A stretch of DNA of 64,000 nt, from the NCBI GenBank assembly GCA_050084515.1, contig CM114274.1, forward strand, positions 30,628,001 to 30,692,000, written 5' to 3'. Under the pieces are notes generated by a model. It was not told the DNA's origin. It made no database searches and worked only from the letters and a program-made list of their open reading frames with translations. The DNA comes from Blasia pusilla (Eukaryota > Marchantiophyta > Marchantiopsida > Blasiales). Below are positions 46,907 through 59,905 of the stretch, one piece after another (position 1 is the stretch's first letter; the number at the start of each line of letters is the position of its first letter). The position numbers were made by a program, and so were the translations under genes.

Positions 46907-49608
46907 AACATTTCAAGTCTACCTCTCGCAGCTTTGTCGTTACTTAGGGTCTGGTTGTTGCACATGTTTGCGCTCGATTATTTCAGGGCCAGCCAGACAT
47001 CATTTTTGGGATGTGTGGCAGGCCCTGAAATGAAGTATTTCATTCATTATGAGTGGGGAAGACTGATGATTCCTCGAAGGCAAGATGCCTCCTTCTCGCC
47101 GCGTTGCTTTGAGAATCACCACCACTTAAACATTGGAACGCATCCGAGTTTCGTGGTTTCTTGTGTCGTCTTTTATTATGTTGCATTAGAACTTTCCTCA
47201 GAAGGTTCCGGGGATGAAACAATGTAACACCCAGTACCGTGTACGATGTCTAGAGGTGATTTCAGAAAATGTCTTATGGTTGTTCGTCCTTTCGCAGACG
47301 ACCGACAGCCAGCACCTACGGAGCTCGGACTTACTCAACATGGCGCTTCAAGACTTGACGAACTGCCTCACTGCACATACTTGATTGTCAGAACTGGACT
47401 CCATTCCTGGCAATGCATTCCACGATATACCATACATATTACCGAGAGATTCAAATTGTGCGACCCGGAGTGAACGGAACGCGTGTATAAAGCATATATG
47501 GCTCAAAGAAACGCCTATCTCAACCTTCCGGAGGACATGAAATCATCTTAGAAGGAAGTCGCAGTCTGAAATCAATCAAACTTCCAAGCTCCAAGGGATC
47601 GGGTCAGAGTGTCAGTCCAACTCCATCGGTGCCAAGAGTCTGGGGAATGCAACTGCTTTAAAAAGGAAAGCACTGGAAGAGTCTAAGAGATCTCCAGATT
47701 ATCAATCGATAGACGAAGCCATGGCTGTGTCGAAACAATGAGGATGCTCTTGAGATCTTCTATTCCTGTACAGTCTGCATGCGCACGGAGGTGGGCCCTT
47801 CACCACTCAAACGATGAAATCTTTGGACTCGTAATTCATTTTCACACGCATGAGAGCTTATGAGCTGCGGAAGATTTTGCGCGATGTCCTTACTAGTCCC
47901 GCTTTGAAGTTGAGGCCAAAGCCAGGGTTGTTACTCTTTCCTACCATCACTTCTGCCCATGAGCTGAAATCTATGTTCATAAAGAGGATGTATTATATCA
48001 TCCATAAATCTTCCCTTCATGATCGGACATGGGTAAATCTTCTCATATTTTGCTGAGACACCTCAAAATAATATATTTTCGCCTGATGCAACTAAAGATC
48101 CGCTGGCAGCCTCAGTGGTTTGAAAGTTACCATGCTCCCCATCTAAACCTCAAAGTAGAGAACCTAGGGACCCGACTTGGCAGCAGCTCAGTTTAGCAAA
48201 TTCATTTGAAGCGGTGATCTTAGAAATTTGGGATAGAGAGGGAGGCTCCTGTCGTAACCTACCGAAACATATAAATTTGAGAGAGACAGGCACCCTAGCT
48301 TTAAAGGTAGTTGACACTGGTGAATATATGCCATGGTTTGAAGACGTAACTCAAGTCTGATTCGAGCTGTAGTGCCCTGGCATAGTATGCATACCTCGGT
48401 GGTACAATGAGTGGGCTGATTCTGCACGCCAGCAGGTGCATTTCAAAGACTGTGGAATAGCGAAACGTGTAAGACTAGATAAATTCACCTTGAGGATTAA
48501 ATTAAGCATCGTGAGATCTCTCTTCAATTCCTGGCTCTCCTATAAAATGTGATTGTCAACGTGTTGTTTTCGTTCCAGAATCTCTTCTCTCTCTTCGCAT
48601 CTGAGAGTTTTCCTCCTCTCACACAATTAATCTGTCCTCCAAATGCACCCATCCCTGTGGTCACTGGCACCGTCCGAGCAGGGCACCAGGTCTTTGGTCA
48701 AAACTAGCATACGAGACATGATATCGAATCCACCTTCATGGCCTCTCGTGTCGCCGTTGGCCACTTTACTCGTGGAGATTCTCTTATTTGCTCGTTCGAC
48801 TCTCTGAAGGGCTCATATGATCCCTGAAGGAAGCGGAGTCGCTAGAAAGGGCTTGGATCTCAAGTTCAAGAGATGTGCTCAGAAAATGTGAGTCTCAGTT
48901 TTGGCTCTGCTCCCTCTGGTGCTCGAGAGAGAACATTGCCGTTCCTTCTTGTACGTACTTTCGTAATGTTCCGTTCCCGGGTTCACGGGATAACGCTTGG
49001 CTTCACTAATCGTACAAGCTTGAAATCTGGTTGTGAAGGAGCTATGGCATCTAAGAAGCTCTGCGGAATTCCTGTGTCATACGGCTCCAATCTTCCCATG
49101 GACTCGAAACCAACTCGTGTCTTTTGTAGCTTCCAACGAGGTCGACTGGTCTAAAGCGTTGCGACTTTAATTCGATGTGCAGTTCGTCTCAACTACAATG
49201 GGGCTTCAGGACATGGGTGGCGTGATATCCTCGGCCGAATCGATTGCACGATCATGTCGTTTACTTAGTCCTCATGGAGATGAGAACTTGACGATAATCG
49301 ATCTCTCTTCTCTCCAGCGGCGAATGGATTCTCTCGTCTCATTCCACGCCATCGAGTCCGGAGTGCCTAATCTTATCATGAATGCCTCTTTGCTGGCTCT
49401 CAGACTGAAGAAATGGCCGTCATCCTCCCGCTCACATTCTCTCTCTGGTAATGGTAGTTCATCACGTCGCACAGGCCCCCCGCCTCACTCCTGACGTCAA
49501 CGATGTTCAGATGAGAAAGTTCAGTTCCCGGGGCTCCAGCCATGGCCCGCAGGTCATCATTACTGCACAAAATATTCGTCTCAGATGAGTGCGGCAATGG
49601 CCTGTATA
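46907..49608. other. No recognisable gene downstream of bHLH
   Basis: Short open frames at 48873-49154 and 49177-49494 are Ser- and Arg-rich and resemble no family. Part of 46907-47300 is probably the 3' UTR of the bHLH gene. Confidence 0.5.
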
Positions 49609-49635
49609 GGCTCCGTCGTCTCGGACGACGGAGCC
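49609..49635. repeat. Perfect 12-bp hairpin with 3-nt loop
   Basis: GGCTCCGTCGTC (49609-49620) and GACGACGGAGCC (49624-49635) flank TCG. The GC-rich arms would make a very stable stem in RNA or cruciform DNA. There is no T-run after it, so it is not a terminator-like structure. Confidence 0.9.
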
Positions 49636-52492
49636 AATACGAGTTAGCGAGCTGCTCTGCGGAGAGAAGATTTTTGAGACTCGCGCTGCTCGCTCTCTCC
49701 TGCAACCCAAAGTATCACCAACTTCTGGCGTTTCGAACGCATGGCCACAATCAGCCTGGCGCATTCCCCACTCTTTCATTTCTAACCCTAGTATTTCGAT
49801 CTGATGGCCAAAAGCAGGTTGCGACTACTACACACCTTGGAAACTTTTGAGTTCTGTAATTCTCGTGTTCTGCCAATTACAACCACTTCCTTGTCGACTT
49901 GCTCCAGGAAGTCCAGGCGTGAGGCAGATAGTAACTGGTGAAGTTTAGGGTCTTCGCCATAGCCCCGTCGCTTTTGATAGAAGCTTGAGACTTTGAGTTA
50001 AAAAAGAACAACACTTCGTGTAAGCGCATCACATAGCATTCTTTAATATTGTTCACGTGGTGTATGAATAAAACTTGTTAGCTTTTTTATGACCATTTTC
50101 CAAGAGGGGTTATGAGATGGGGGTCAATTAAAATACACGAAAAAGATTCCATGAAATATTTTTCGTGGCACAACACCCATTTACATGCATGGCACTAGCA
50201 TAAGAACATAACCGTTGACGAATTCTTGTCCATATCATTTTATCAGTTAATATCTTTTTCATAAATTCCTTCTCGAGAAATCAAAGCCAAAATAGGAAAT
50301 TTCTCTCCTTGTATATTTAGCTTACTTAGACGCCGAATTTCTTTTAAACGGGATACGCATAAAGCCCCCTTCATTTTGCAAACTCCTTAGCACTTTCAAT
50401 AGACCACTCCCCTTCATAACCTCTATTCATTTGAAATTAATTTAAAATGGAATTTGAGTGCTATTTGCGATTTCCACTTAGATTTAGTATTCGTCATGGG
50501 CATGCCATTGATAATTTCACCATGTTTGCAGAGTTGGCCATACGGTGTCCCATTGCCTTTCCGTGGTCATTTTAGAGGAGAAGGTGTGCGACCCTTGATA
50601 TTTTCTAATTTGTCTTAAAACATAAAAATGTTTTAAGTGTAGCACAATGAATTCCATTGTTAGTAATATGAGACAATGCCCCAAACCTTTCTAGGCTTCT
50701 TTTGTAATACATGTTTGCCACTTGATACTTGATGTGCAATCTTGCCCCCTCCATACACGTGTGGCATAAACCAGTGTCTACACTAGTAAGTGGACATTCC
50801 AATGTAAAGTTGGTTGTATTACACACCACATAATTTGACACAAAACCAAAAAAAGAACCAGTAGAAATGTATATTACAGCCAAACAACTTTAGGAAATAT
50901 AGAGAGAGTGGACAGGTTTTAGAGATAGGGTAATTTCTTGCAATAGATTTGGAAAAGTGGTCATTTAAAGAGGGTGTTTCTTTGGAAGTTCTATAGGTAT
51001 TCCACTACCTCCCGATTCCTTCCCATTCAATTTACATAGAATCTTTTTTAAAGAAATTTTGAAAAATCGCCTAATAAGAACTAATCATTCGAAGATTGAA
51101 AACCAAATCATGAAAAGAAAATACATAACTTGATAGTCAGGAATCTGAATTTAGATCCCCTCAAAACGTAAACCCTTCTGGAACTTTCCTTTCGCCCATG
51201 CGCTCTAAGACTTTCCTTGCGGGCTCAACATTTTCCCGTCCATGCCCATAGGTCCATGATGACCTACATAGATCATTATTATACCTGGATCAGGTATAGA
51301 ATATTTCCCCGTCCATGATGAGCATCCCGTATCCAAAATTTGACGCCTTCCATTCCGGCCAAAGCTTATGCTGCAGCTTTTGTAGGGGGGCAGACGAGTA
51401 CATCGTCGTGCTACGGTTTACAATAAATACCATAACATCAAATAAGAACGATAGCAATCACAGGCGGCGATTGTGGATCAAGCAAGCGCTCTAGCAATAG
51501 TCAATGTCAGAACTTACTTGCAGGATATGCAAAAGAAAAGAAAATATAAATGTAGAAAAAGGGTGGGACGTGAAAAATAGACCTCAAGAGGCCGGAACCG
51601 GCGTTTAGGGTATGCCGGATATGGGGGCATCGTCGGTAATGCTTGCCTCCTCGTGGCTCTCGTCACTTTTCAGTCTTGGACCACGCTCTGGGCATTGAGG
51701 TGTACTTCCCCGCTTTTTTTTTTTATTGAGACTTCTTTTCTTTCTTCCCCCTTCGCTTGACCGTAGGCCCGACTTGCCCAACCATTGGCTAACTCTGACA
51801 CGTGTCCGGGCGATGCCTGATACCTCCTGAACGGATTTGTCCTTCCCACTGACGGAAGCGGATACGACAAGGAGAAACAGGAGTAGTCACGCGGTGAGGT
51901 AATCGGCGGATCTTGACAGAAGGGAATATATGTTTCTGTGACTCGCCTGTCGTGCAATTGCATTTCATTTCATTATAACGTAAACTATTCCTTGGGGTCC
52001 TACGATGGGGATCTTTGCATGCTCCTGCTCACGTCGAGGACTTATGCACTACACTGCAATCATAATTCATGGTATTCCTTTAGAATTCGAATTTGGAGAT
52101 AAGCATGATCATAATTGAGTTGTATGAAAAAAAATCTATAAATCCCTTTTCTAAAGCATAGAATAAGAGAATATTATGCCAAACATCAACTTCATAATGT
52201 TAACAAATTTCATAAGTGGGCAACATCACATATGTGGTCTATTTAGGATGGTCAATTTTTATGCCGAAAATTTAAATATGAATGCGGAGGTTGCTTATGT
52301 TTTGGACACATTTTGATATAGAAGAATTGGCCATTTCAGATAAGTTTTCCATTTTTTACTTAATTGATTTTTTGAAATATGCGGAGATCGAATATCTATG
52401 ATTACTTGTTGAGTAGGAGGATGACTAGAGTGTGTAGGTTACTCTTCTTTTTTAATTATTTGGAGCTATTGTAAGGAACATACCATTTTGGC
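49636..52492. other. No recognisable gene
   Basis: After about 50000 the sequence becomes AT-rich and repeat-like. A small palindrome (TATACCTG GAT CAGGTATA) lies at 51280-51298. No domains or RNA genes are seen. Confidence 0.5.
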
Positions 52493-53175
52493 GCAAGTTA
52501 CATGCCATCTATGAACTTATCCATATCCACACACCGACTTGTCCTTATGGGGAATTTTTCCCGCACCTCACTTCTTGCACCCGACAAGGTTGCACGCGGA
52601 GAAAGTCTGTGTCTACGGACATGTATTTGCGGTCCTAGGTACCCACGGCCTGCAGCCCAACTTGCCTCATCTGTAATGTAGATTCGGGCTTGGTCAACCT
52701 GCACATGTTTTGTAGTTGGGAGCTTGCACACAACACGTATGGCAAGCCTTAAGCACGCCCAATGGGGGCCCAACTTGCTCTACATGCCAAGTTGCAGGCC
52801 GCGGGTGGGCTTGATGCAATCAAGCAAGGGCTCATAGCCCAAACACCTCTTCGACCCTTGCTCTGCCAAACTCGCACCCACTTGACCACCTCCCAAGCTT
52901 GCGCGGGCAATCGGGACGCCAAAAACATCCGAGCGGAAGACCCGTTGGACATGTCTATCCCATGAACTAACTTGTCCATTTTCGTACAACCTTGGCATCT
53001 CGTCCCGCCCATCTCCCGCACCTGCACCAACTTACTCCCGTGCACCCATTCCAATGTCATTCCCAATGCTCTCTTGCTCCGCGCTCCGCCCTTGCAAGGG
53101 CACCTCGGGTTCCCAGAAAACTCAAGAGAGGGGATGGACTGGCATGTTCAAACTTGTTTATTTTTTGCAACCCTG
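52493..53175. mobile_element. hAT-type element (M4), possibly composite
   Basis: The right end TTGCAACCCTG has the reverse complement CAGGGTTGCAA, a classic hAT terminus. The octamer ATTTTGGC follows it (53176-53183) and also precedes the proposed left end (52485-52492), giving an 8-bp target duplication. The left terminus (GCAAGTTACATGCC) is diverged. A second family end (ATTTTCGTACAACCTTG, about 52979-52995) lies inside, so one MITE may be nested in or fused with another. Open frames are compositional. Confidence 0.65.
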
Positions 53176-54417
53176 ATTTTGGCTAAGTTCTCTATTTTTT
53201 TTAGTTGACTTTCCATTTTGGAAAAGTTCTCTTTTCTTTTTTTAGTTTAATTTCCATTTTGGCTGAATTATCTAGCTTAGGCTATTTTTATTTTAGTTGA
53301 CTTTGCATTTTTGCTAAGTTCTCTATTTTTATTTTTATTTAATTTCCATTTTTAAAATTCAATTAAATAAGGGATCTTAGAGGCAAGAGGTCACCAAGGA
53401 GAGAGCTTGAGGAAGGGAGATAAGATGTAGTACCCAAAAAGATAGATCAAGCTTGGAAAGCACATTCTTCCATGAGATATGGCAATCCTTATCTTATAAG
53501 TAACCCATGCCTATCATTATGAGAGTGGATTTGATTTGATACTAGCGTTATGAACTCTTAGTATGAGATCTAATTTCTAATTTTACAAAGAGAGAATGAG
53601 CTCTCCAAGACGTGAGGAACCAACTTGACCTCCCTTTGTGTGATCCTCAAATGGAGGAAGGGCCTTGGAGGAGGATTTTCCTCATCACCAAATATATTGA
53701 GTGGTCCTACCTTGTGGACGTATGATATGGACAATAGAGGTAGAGCACCAAACCTATTTTCAATGGCTATAGGTACCATCGAGTTACATTACTCTGTTTC
53801 AAAGTTCAAGACTTTGTGTCTCTTATAGTTGGCACGAAAATTTTGAGAGTTTGAATCCTTTCACAACAAAGTATGGTATATTTGAGCATCTAGGAGCGTC
53901 TTCAATGGAAAATTACTATGAGTTCTCTACCAATTTTTTAGTAGAGATTAAGTCAGAGGATATACTATATCACACATTATGTGTCGTGGACTAAATCATA
54001 TATCGATGATGAGGAGGAGCTTAATTATAAAGCCTACTTCCTCAACCAAAGCTAAGACTCATGGAGGAATTCCAATATATTGCATTACTTAGTAGGGTTT
54101 GTCTAAGGTTCAACCCCTCGGATGAGTTCTTTGCAAAGTTATGGAGGAACTACCACAAAGTATAAAATTAATCAAAAAGTTGTGGAGCATCCATGAATTC
54201 CATAGGCAAACTTGACAGAGTCTACGTGAGCTATATACCCACCTACAAAGGCTTATTAGCTTCATCCATGGAGTGATGGAGGTCAGGAAGTCCAACCATG
54301 ATATAGTATACTAGAGTGTGATCCATAGAGACAAATGGGAGATATGTCACTTCTTCATTAAATTTCACTTATATTGAGATATGGTTTTGAGTTGGTTGAG
54401 TGCATTGAGCATAACAC
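53176..54417. other. No recognisable gene; T-rich tandem-like block then AT-rich sequence
   Basis: At 53176-53360 variants of 'TTGACTTTCCATTTTGGCTAAGTTCTCT' recur several times (for example about 53204, 53240, 53298), a short degenerate tandem repeat. A CAAATCCACTCTC-like segment in reverse at about 53523-53545 resembles family R. Nothing coding was recognised. Confidence 0.55.
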
Positions 54418-54715
54418 CAAGGTCGCACGGAAACGGACAAGTTTGTGTATGGGACGAGACGGACATGCCCGGCCCGCACCTGAGCCCGCCTTGAGCGCAC
54501 CGCGTAGACTTGGGCTAACAAAGCCCGCACCCGTTGCATGGCCTGCCACACCACACGAGAGGCCCCCAGGGCGGCCTTGATCCCCATTGGGTGGACTCAA
54601 GCGTGTGTAGGGCCCGCATGGCGAGTTGGAAGCCCGCATAGAGCCCGCCCAAAGCCCTTGAGGACCAAATATTGTGGACCAAATCTTGCGGGCCTACGTA
54701 GGCTTAAGCCCGCCC
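54418..54715. mobile_element. hAT-type MITE (M5), right end missing
   Basis: The left terminus CAAGGTCGCACGGAAACGG matches the family end found at 4606 and 52995 in reverse complement. The interior shares GC-rich text with M1 (for example GCGTAGAC...GGGCT and AAGCCCGC repeats). The GC-rich part stops at about 54715, where repeat family R (R2) begins, so the right end has been lost. Confidence 0.65.
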
Positions 54716-55235
54716 AATATACCAAAATATCTCCAATAAATCACAATCACTCAAATCTCTCTCACAAACTCCATCTCTCTCTTTCTCTCTCATGTCAAAC
54801 TAAACCCACTCTCTTAATAAGAGGCTTGGGTTACTCAGAAGGCAAGGAGGACCATGGCTACCGCCTAATCCTAAAAGTTTCAACAAAGAAAGAATGAGCG
54901 TCACAGTTCCCTCTCTTTGGGTATATCCCCTTCCCTCTCCCAAGATCTCTCTATGATAACCTATGCTCGCAAGTCATTTCCTTGGCTCTTACCCTATTGT
55001 AGGGGATCAAGGGACACTTCCAAAAATATAAATTCAACGATACTCTCAATAGAAACTTACACAAAATAGTAAGTTTTTGTATATAACTCCAAATAAGCCA
55101 AAACAAAGGAGAACTTGCTATCTCAAGTTACTCGATGCCTCAAAAGGTCATCCTAAACTTCTTGAGGCTATCCTCCAATCTCCTAGAAGGCAATCTATCA
55201 AACCTCGTTGATCTGTCCTAAAAAATGTGACCATA
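54716..55235 (+). repeat. Repeat family R, copy R2
   Basis: The copy follows R1 and R3 from CAAAATATCTCCAATAAATC through CTAAACCCACTCTCTTAATA to CCTAAAAAATGTGACC. Where R3 has a 204-bp CA tract, this copy has only a CT-rich tract (TCTCTCTTTCTCTCTC). Confidence 0.8.
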
Positions 55236-56904
55236 CTAAAGGAGGAAGAGATTGATGGTATGCAAGTGGAGGAGGCAAAGGTTCACCAATTGGATGGGGC
55301 AAGGGAGAACCACATTGTAGGGCTAGGATAATTATCCAAACAGAGCACTTCGAGACATATCTTAGTTTCAATACAACTGCATTGGACTTGCAACCTTTCT
55401 AGTTGTATGATACCATCGATATTAGTGTCGCAAATCCTACTAATACCTTTAGTGGGTATCTAATATGTCACATATGCGGGGCTATACTAGATATTTAGAA
55501 TGTCCATTGCCCAAAGACGTCCCTATGAGACCACTATTTCTTGCATCAATCCACTACTAGCCTTGGTAAGTTTGTTGCTACTTAATTCTATGAGGTGACA
55601 TATATGTACTACAGATAGGGATCGAGTATCCACTAGGATTACTATCCGCAAAGACCTCATAATTTGCCTCAAAGGGGCTGGATTCTTTGTGAGAGGGTTC
55701 TCCTTGTCCGCCAAGTCCTAATCCTCCTTAACCCCACTTTTGGAGCCATCCTCGAAATATCTATCTCCTCCTACAACACGATCCATGGAGGTATAGGGTC
55801 CTTTCAAGCACATTGCATACAACATAGGCCTACACACCTTTTGGCTTTTCTCCTCCATACCAAGTCCACCACGTTGGGGCATGCCATGTTCCACCAAATA
55901 CGTTAAGTGAAGTTAGACTCTTTATTGAAAATCCTTTAATGGAAGAAACTATATTAGTTTGAGAGTTTTAAGAATTTTCCTTGGACGCTAAGAGATTCTC
56001 ATTGGCATAGAGTCATAGACCTCCTCTTGAGTCTTGTGACCCCAGCCTACTACATATCATCCACTACTTGAGAACTTGGGTACTTTGAATATCTCGTAAA
56101 TTGTAACAACAAGGCATCCACATAGTCAATTAAAGTCTTCTAAAATACTAACTAAATGGGCCTATATTCCTAGGAAGTTATAAGGTAAGACATACTTACA
56201 AAGGCATTTTGGAATGCTCCCTCTTGTCTCTAAAAAGAGGAGTGAGTCCCCTTGGGCATCTAGGAAAACACCACACCAGATCCTCCATCAACCATTGGCA
56301 GTCCATGTCATTGCTCTCTCCATGGATCTCCAGTGCCAACTTCCTTTGTAGGATGGACACCCATGAAGCCGCATCAGAATATTTGGATGTTGGTGTAACC
56401 ATCCCACTCCTTCTCCATTAGAGCCTTTCCCCGTATTTCCTTGTGGGTCGTTGTTATTGTATAATGATGACGATCAAAAGTAACCTTGTTGATCATAGTT
56501 TACATGCACTCCAGTAAAATATTAGCCCACTTTTGGAACTCAGATATAATGGCTTTCCGGATGGACGAGTGATGTCCTAGTAGTTGGTCCAGGCGCCCAT
56601 CACATACAAGCATGAGTTGCTTACACAACCATTGCGCAATCTTGTAAAGAACCTTCTTCACCTCTAACATCTTCAAATCTCTAGAAAGGGTCAATATAAT
56701 ATATTGCCCTATTTAAAGGATTTTGACTTGCCCTTAAGGGCTCTATGATTGGAGCCGATGATACCTTGGAAACTATAGTCGACTCTACCCTTGGAGCCAT
56801 TGTCGTCATGCCTTGCACAACCCTAGGCAGTAGTGGAATTAAAGTTGGTTGTAGACCACTATAACTCTCAAGCTCATAAGACAACTCTATAATTTCTCAA
56901 ATCT
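55236..56904. other. Unassigned; minus-strand open frames without a known domain
   Basis: Several minus-strand frames (for example 55523-55714, 56196-56402, 56500-56694, 56681-56884) lie in series and could be remnants of a retroelement gag. I recognise no motif, so this is only a possibility. Confidence 0.35.
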
Positions 56905-57225
56905 AGAATGCCCCTTGGGGCCTCTCCTCTTCCTTTATACACTTAGATATAGATAGAACGGAGATCAGTTAGCTCTACCCGTCCTCATCCCATGTGGCCT
57001 CTTCTCTTAGCATGAGAAGATCTCCTTTGGATTCTAATGTCCTTATCTCATCTTATCATATCTATCCACGATCTCATCCTTATCTTACTTCTCATCAACG
57101 TATGAGCCCACTCTCATCTTTATCGCATATTATTTTTCTTTTCTATTTTTGGTTGATTCTTTCCCTCTTATGGGCTACACGGTATAGATTCTAATCTAAT
57201 CATAACCAACAAAGAATGGTTATAA
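56905..57225 (+). repeat. Dispersed repeat B, copy 2
   Basis: It matches the reverse complement of 20770-21085 at many points, with similar length and order. It could be an LTR of the minus-strand gypsy relic next to it, but a second copy with matching internal sequence is not present here. Confidence 0.75.
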
Positions 57226-57454
57226 ACCTCCTCTATTTAAAACATAACGTCCTCGTTGAGAGAACTTCCAAAGTCTTGCATTGTCAACAGTGCGTTGGCC
57301 AAGTTAGCGGAGGCTTCCAATATGGCTTCAAATAATGGATATTCTTTCCATTGGACCAAGTATTCAACTCATTTGTAATGAGCTCTTCAAGTGTATTTCT
57401 TCAATCCGTTCCACTATTCCACTTCAAAATTTTCATGATCTTCTACTATTAGAG

Positions 57455-58640
57455 GTAGTGATGGAGGGAAAATATCATCTTCAAATCTTTTAAGATATGC
57501 AATAAAAAATTGAAGAAGAGAGATATGAAATACAAGATGGATTTTCATACGCGTAGGTGGGTCTAACTTATGCGCCATGGCTCCCACTTTTTTTAGGATG
57601 GTGAAAGACCCAATATAGTAAGGATTAAGCTTACAACCACGTACTAATGATAAATTGGCTTTTGCTAACCAAATTTTGTCTTCTTTAGAAAACTCTACAT
57701 CTCAACGATGAGCATCTGCAATTTTTTTGTCAATTTTAGATGATAGCCAACTTCTCCTTAGCAAATTAAACTCCTTTATGGATCTTATCCACAAAATCTT
57801 TAACCATTGCTATTTTTTACATTCCATTGGAAGCTTTCATACTCGAGTAAGACTAGAAGGGATCAAGGAATGCTCACTATACATGAAAAAAAGGATGTTG
57901 CCTTAGTGAAAGAGTTTGTGGAATTTTTATAAGAGAACTATACCGATGGTAATAATTAATCCCATCCATGTTGATCCTAGAGTGCACAGACCTATAGCAA
58001 ATCCTTAGTAGTACCGTTGGTTCTTTTAATCTACCCATCGGTTTAAGGATGATAAGCACTAGACATGACTAGTTTAGTTTGGAGCAATCCAAGTAGAGTC
58101 TTTTAATTTGGACTAGTGAAGTGGATTTCTCTAAAGATAAGAAGTATTTTAGGAAGACTATGATGAACAAAGATAATCTTCATATAGATTTTGGCCAACT
58201 TTGGTGTGATGATAATCTTCTTGGTTGGACGAAGATGTATCATCTTGTTGAGTCTATCCACAAAGATTAAAATAGAGTTCATATCCCATAATCATACATG
58301 GTAGCTCACAAAGAAGATCCATACTAACTAGCTTGTTTCTAATGTTTATAAGGCATTGGGATGGGCAGTAACAATCATGCTAGTTTTATATTACTCACCT
58401 TGATTTATTAACAAATCATACTTAGAAACGTCTTACATATTTGTCAATATTTTTTCTTTTTTCTGGCCAATAGTATGCACGTTGTACTCCCTCCAAATTT
58501 TTTCAACTCCCATATGATCCGTAATCATTATGTCGTGAGCCTCAAACGATATTTGAGTGCGTAAGTAGGATCTTATGAGATCCTATTGTATTATTGTAGA
58601 AACCAATCCTTGAACCTTATGTGTATTCTTTGCTAGAATG
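57455..58640 (-). pseudogene. Ty3/gypsy integrase and C-terminal pol relic (gypsy-3)
   Basis: On the minus strand, from 58640 downwards, the remnants follow integrase order. A zinc-domain piece is 'HMGVEKIWREY' with 'NPNMRK'-like decay. The core has 'SILIFVDRLNKMIHL' (about 58220-58260) and 'SSAYHP-TDG-IKRTN' (about 58010-58065, two stops in place of Gln codons). The C-terminal part is 'EDKIWLAKANLSLVRGCKLN' followed by 'PYYIGSFTILKKVGA' (about 57590-57700) and 'LVFHISLLQFF'. This arrangement is typical of gypsy integrase. Stops are frequent and no RT or LTR was identified beside it. It is unrelated in sequence detail to gypsy-1. Confidence 0.8.
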
Positions 58641-58972
58641 ACACTTCTAATTTCTTTATCCTCCTTTATTGCTTTGATCATTAACAATTTTTTATGCGAA
58701 TTAGAATGAATATGTATTTCAAACAAGTTATTTATATAGGGCATATGAGTCAAGGTATTCATCAACTACTTCTTTCCTTTGATCTATATATATATATATA
58801 TTATTTTCATTGTGAATTGTTGTCGACATTTAATCCATTGAATTTGACGTTTTCAAAGCTCTTTTTGGGACGTACACTGAATAGACCAAGAACTTGGAAT
58901 CAATCTTAACTACTTAGTGTCCACGCAGTGTTTCCAATTCTTGGTTGCTAATATAACAAAAAGTTCTTCTCT

Positions 58973-59772
<800 letters not shown>

Positions 59773-59905
59773 ATAGTTGTTGTGCACATACACATCGCTA
59801 TACAACATACATCGTTGTAACTGAATATGCACACAAACACATTCGATACCATACTAACTCATGGCATTTAAAAATCAAGATGATTGAGTACTAAAGTATC
59901 TCTAA
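59773..59905 (+). repeat. Repeat family R, partial copy R4
   Basis: It starts AGTTGTTGTGCACATACACA and matches the beginning of R1 and R3 as far as about AAAGTATCTCTAATC, then diverges. It stands head to tail with R3. Confidence 0.75.

Noticed and set aside
51280-51298. Palindrome TATACCTG-GAT-CAGGTATA as a regulatory site
   Set aside because: Eight-base arms are expected by chance at this scale, and no gene is nearby.
57455-58640. gypsy-3 as a chromodomain (chromovirus) element
   Set aside because: The C-terminal part resembles the usual 'YYIGPF..' region, but the sequence beyond it is too decayed to claim a chromodomain.
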